Of a stretch of DNA of 5,635 nucleotides, positions 4,720 through 5,635 are shown in pieces. Position numbers and translations under genes: made by a program. The notes under the pieces are model-generated. The model ran no database searches, was not told the DNA's origin, and saw only the letters and a list, made by a program, of their open reading frames with translations. This DNA comes from JAWLCQ01 sp041687095 (GTDB lineage Bacteria; Planctomycetota; Phycisphaerae; SM23-33). The stretch spans positions 1 to 5,635 of the forward strand of contig JAWLCQ010000259.1 of NCBI GenBank assembly GCA_041687095.1, read 5' to 3'. Position 1 is the first letter of the stretch, and each line of letters opens with the position of its first letter.

Positions 4720-5635
4720 ACACCAAGATTCGCACGGATGCACGGGTCGCGGCGCTGGTGGCCGCAGCACTCGACGGCTCGCTCACCGAAGAGCAGGCCA
4801 GGCAGTTGGCGCGGGTTGACGCGACTATCGCGGAACTGGCCTGGCGAGCGGCGGCCAAGCGCATCGCCGAACTCCAGGCCAAGGTCGGCGGCCCGGCCCG
4901 GACTGATCCTTCTACGCCCTCGGGCCAGCGGCCGATCTACACCAAGCCGCCCGCGACGAAACGCAAGAAGAAGCCCGGCGCCAAGCCCGGCCATCCGCCG
5001 GCGCATCGCCCCGCGCCGCAGCGCGTCGATGAGCGCAAGGAGCACCGCCTGGAGAAGTGTCCCTGCTGCGGCGGTGAGGTTCAACGCTGCAACCGCACTC
5101 GCACGCGGACCGTCGAGGACTTCCTCAAGGACCTGCGCACCGTCGTCACGGAGCACACCGTCCACCGCGACTACTGCCCGCACTGCCGCAAGCACGTCGA
5201 GCCGGTTGTGCCCGACGCCATGCCCAACGCCAAGCTCGGTCACCGTGTGGTCAGCCTGAGCAGTTGGCTGCACTACGGCCTGGGGCTGAGCATCGAACAG
5301 GTGCGGGAGTTGGCGCTGTGCCAGTTCGGCACGCACATCTCCGCCGGCGGGCTGATGGCGATCTGGCAGCGCGTGGCGGAAGTGCTCGTGCCGTGGTACG
5401 AGCAAATCGGCATCGACGCCCGAACCTCGGCGGTGCTGCACGCCGACGAGACGGGCTGGCGGATGAACGGCCTGACGTGGTGGCTGTGGTGCTTTGCCAA
5501 TCCCAACCTGTGCTACTACCTGCTGGACCCCAGCCGGGGCAGCCCGGCGCTGGAGAAGTTCTTCGCCGAGGCGTTCGACGGCGTGCTGGTGACGGACTTC
5601 TGGGCGGCGTACAACCGCTTCGCCATGGAGCGTCA
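4716..5635 (+). CDS. IS66-family transposase (partial, C-terminus beyond window)
   Basis: 306 codons are visible and open to the window edge; full proteins of this family run to about 450-550 residues. The order fits IS66: an N-terminal helical segment (about 10-57), a basic linker with KRKKKPGAKPGH (82-93), a zinc-binding domain with Cys115/Cys118 and Cys154/Cys157 (CPCC, CPHC), a helical region with LSSWLHYGLGLS (181-192), then the DDE catalytic core. Its first aspartate is Asp244 in LHADETGWR and the second Asp294 in VTDFWAAYN; the glutamate is past the end. It catalyses cut-and-join or copy-type movement of its own element. The ATG at 4716 is used; no ribosome site precedes it, and an in-frame TTG at 4689 is the only earlier option after the stop at 4665-4667. 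No frameshift is seen, so the visible part appears intact. Confidence 0.95.
   Translation, partial: MDTKIRTDARVAALVAAALDGSLTEEQARQLARVDATIAELAWRAAAKRIAELQAKVGGPARTDPSTPSGQRPIYTKPPATKRKKKPGAKPGHPPAHRPAPQRVDERKEHRLEKCPCCGGEVQRCNRTRTRTVEDFLKDLRTVVTEHTVHRDYCPHCRKHVEPVVPDAMPNAKLGHRVVSLSSWLHYGLGLSIEQVRELALCQFGTHISAGGLMAIWQRVAEVLVPWYEQIGIDARTSAVLHADETGWRMNGLTWWLWCFANPNLCYYLLDPSRGSPALEKFFAEAFDGVLVTDFWAAYNRFAMER

Larger units (their letters stand above)
4662..5635 (+). mobile_element. IS66-family insertion sequence, left part
   Basis: The element is defined by its transposase at 4716. GC content jumps from about 50% to about 73% around 4680-4720. The left boundary is proposed at the TGTTAGGCAAACAG stretch (from 4662), because IS66-type elements place their terminal repeat shortly upstream of the transposase and because the neighbouring gene's open frame stops there. 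This boundary is an inference: the right end, with the matching inverted repeat and 8-base target duplication, lies outside the window. No accessory tnpA/tnpB (IS66 Orf1/Orf2) genes are present upstream, which fits the single-transposase (ISBst12-like) type. Confidence 0.7.

Noticed and set aside
4659..5441. 260-codon leftward frame
   Set aside because: It is antisense to the IS66 transposase, whose zinc-finger and DDE motifs are unambiguous.

Overview
The window is about 70% GC over most of its length. It carries a PEP-CTERM protein gene, a stand-alone beta-propeller glycosidase-like gene, a CE1-type esterase and a one-ORF-type IS66 transposase. This mix, together with good Shine-Dalgarno sites on only some genes, suggests a member of the Planctomycetota or a related PVC bacterium. 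That assignment is an inference: there is no rRNA or marker gene here.

Layout. Positions 1-370 are non-coding and repetitive: a block of about 155 bases occurs twice with an exact 200-base period, and each block holds a long imperfect hairpin plus 34-base tandem half-units (REP/BIME-like). Positions 464-1534 (+) encode a cytoplasmic five-bladed beta-propeller glycoside-hydrolase-like protein, preceded by a GC-rich inverted repeat. A short convergent intergenic region follows, with one inverted repeat and a clear intrinsic terminator (1686-1729) belonging to the leftward gene. Positions 1753-2499 (-) encode an exported protein with a PEP-CTERM sorting tail. Positions 2500-2854 hold no gene but several palindromes and a 25-base direct repeat. 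Positions 2855-3619 (-) encode an alpha/beta-hydrolase esterase with an intact Ser-Asp-His triad, whose upstream region is a degenerate tandem repeat.

From about 3709 to the end the window looks rearranged. A 49-codon remnant reading like the C-terminus of a HicB-like/ribbon-helix-helix antitoxin (3744-3890, -) directly follows, in the same frame, the stop codon of a roughly 50% GC gene of unknown function (3891-4628, -). That gene has no convincing start and abuts the left side of an IS66-family element, whose transposase (4716 onward, +) runs off the window. The simplest reading is successive insertion: foreign low-GC DNA entered or replaced the antitoxin gene, and an IS66 element then cut off the 5' end of the incoming gene.

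The intact genes do not form an obvious pathway. The glycosidase-like protein, the esterase and the PEP-CTERM surface protein are all compatible with polysaccharide use at the cell surface, but they are separately transcribed and their link is speculative. No complete new defence or mobile system is demonstrable. The least explained items are the REP-like composite repeat and the uncharacterised low-GC gene.
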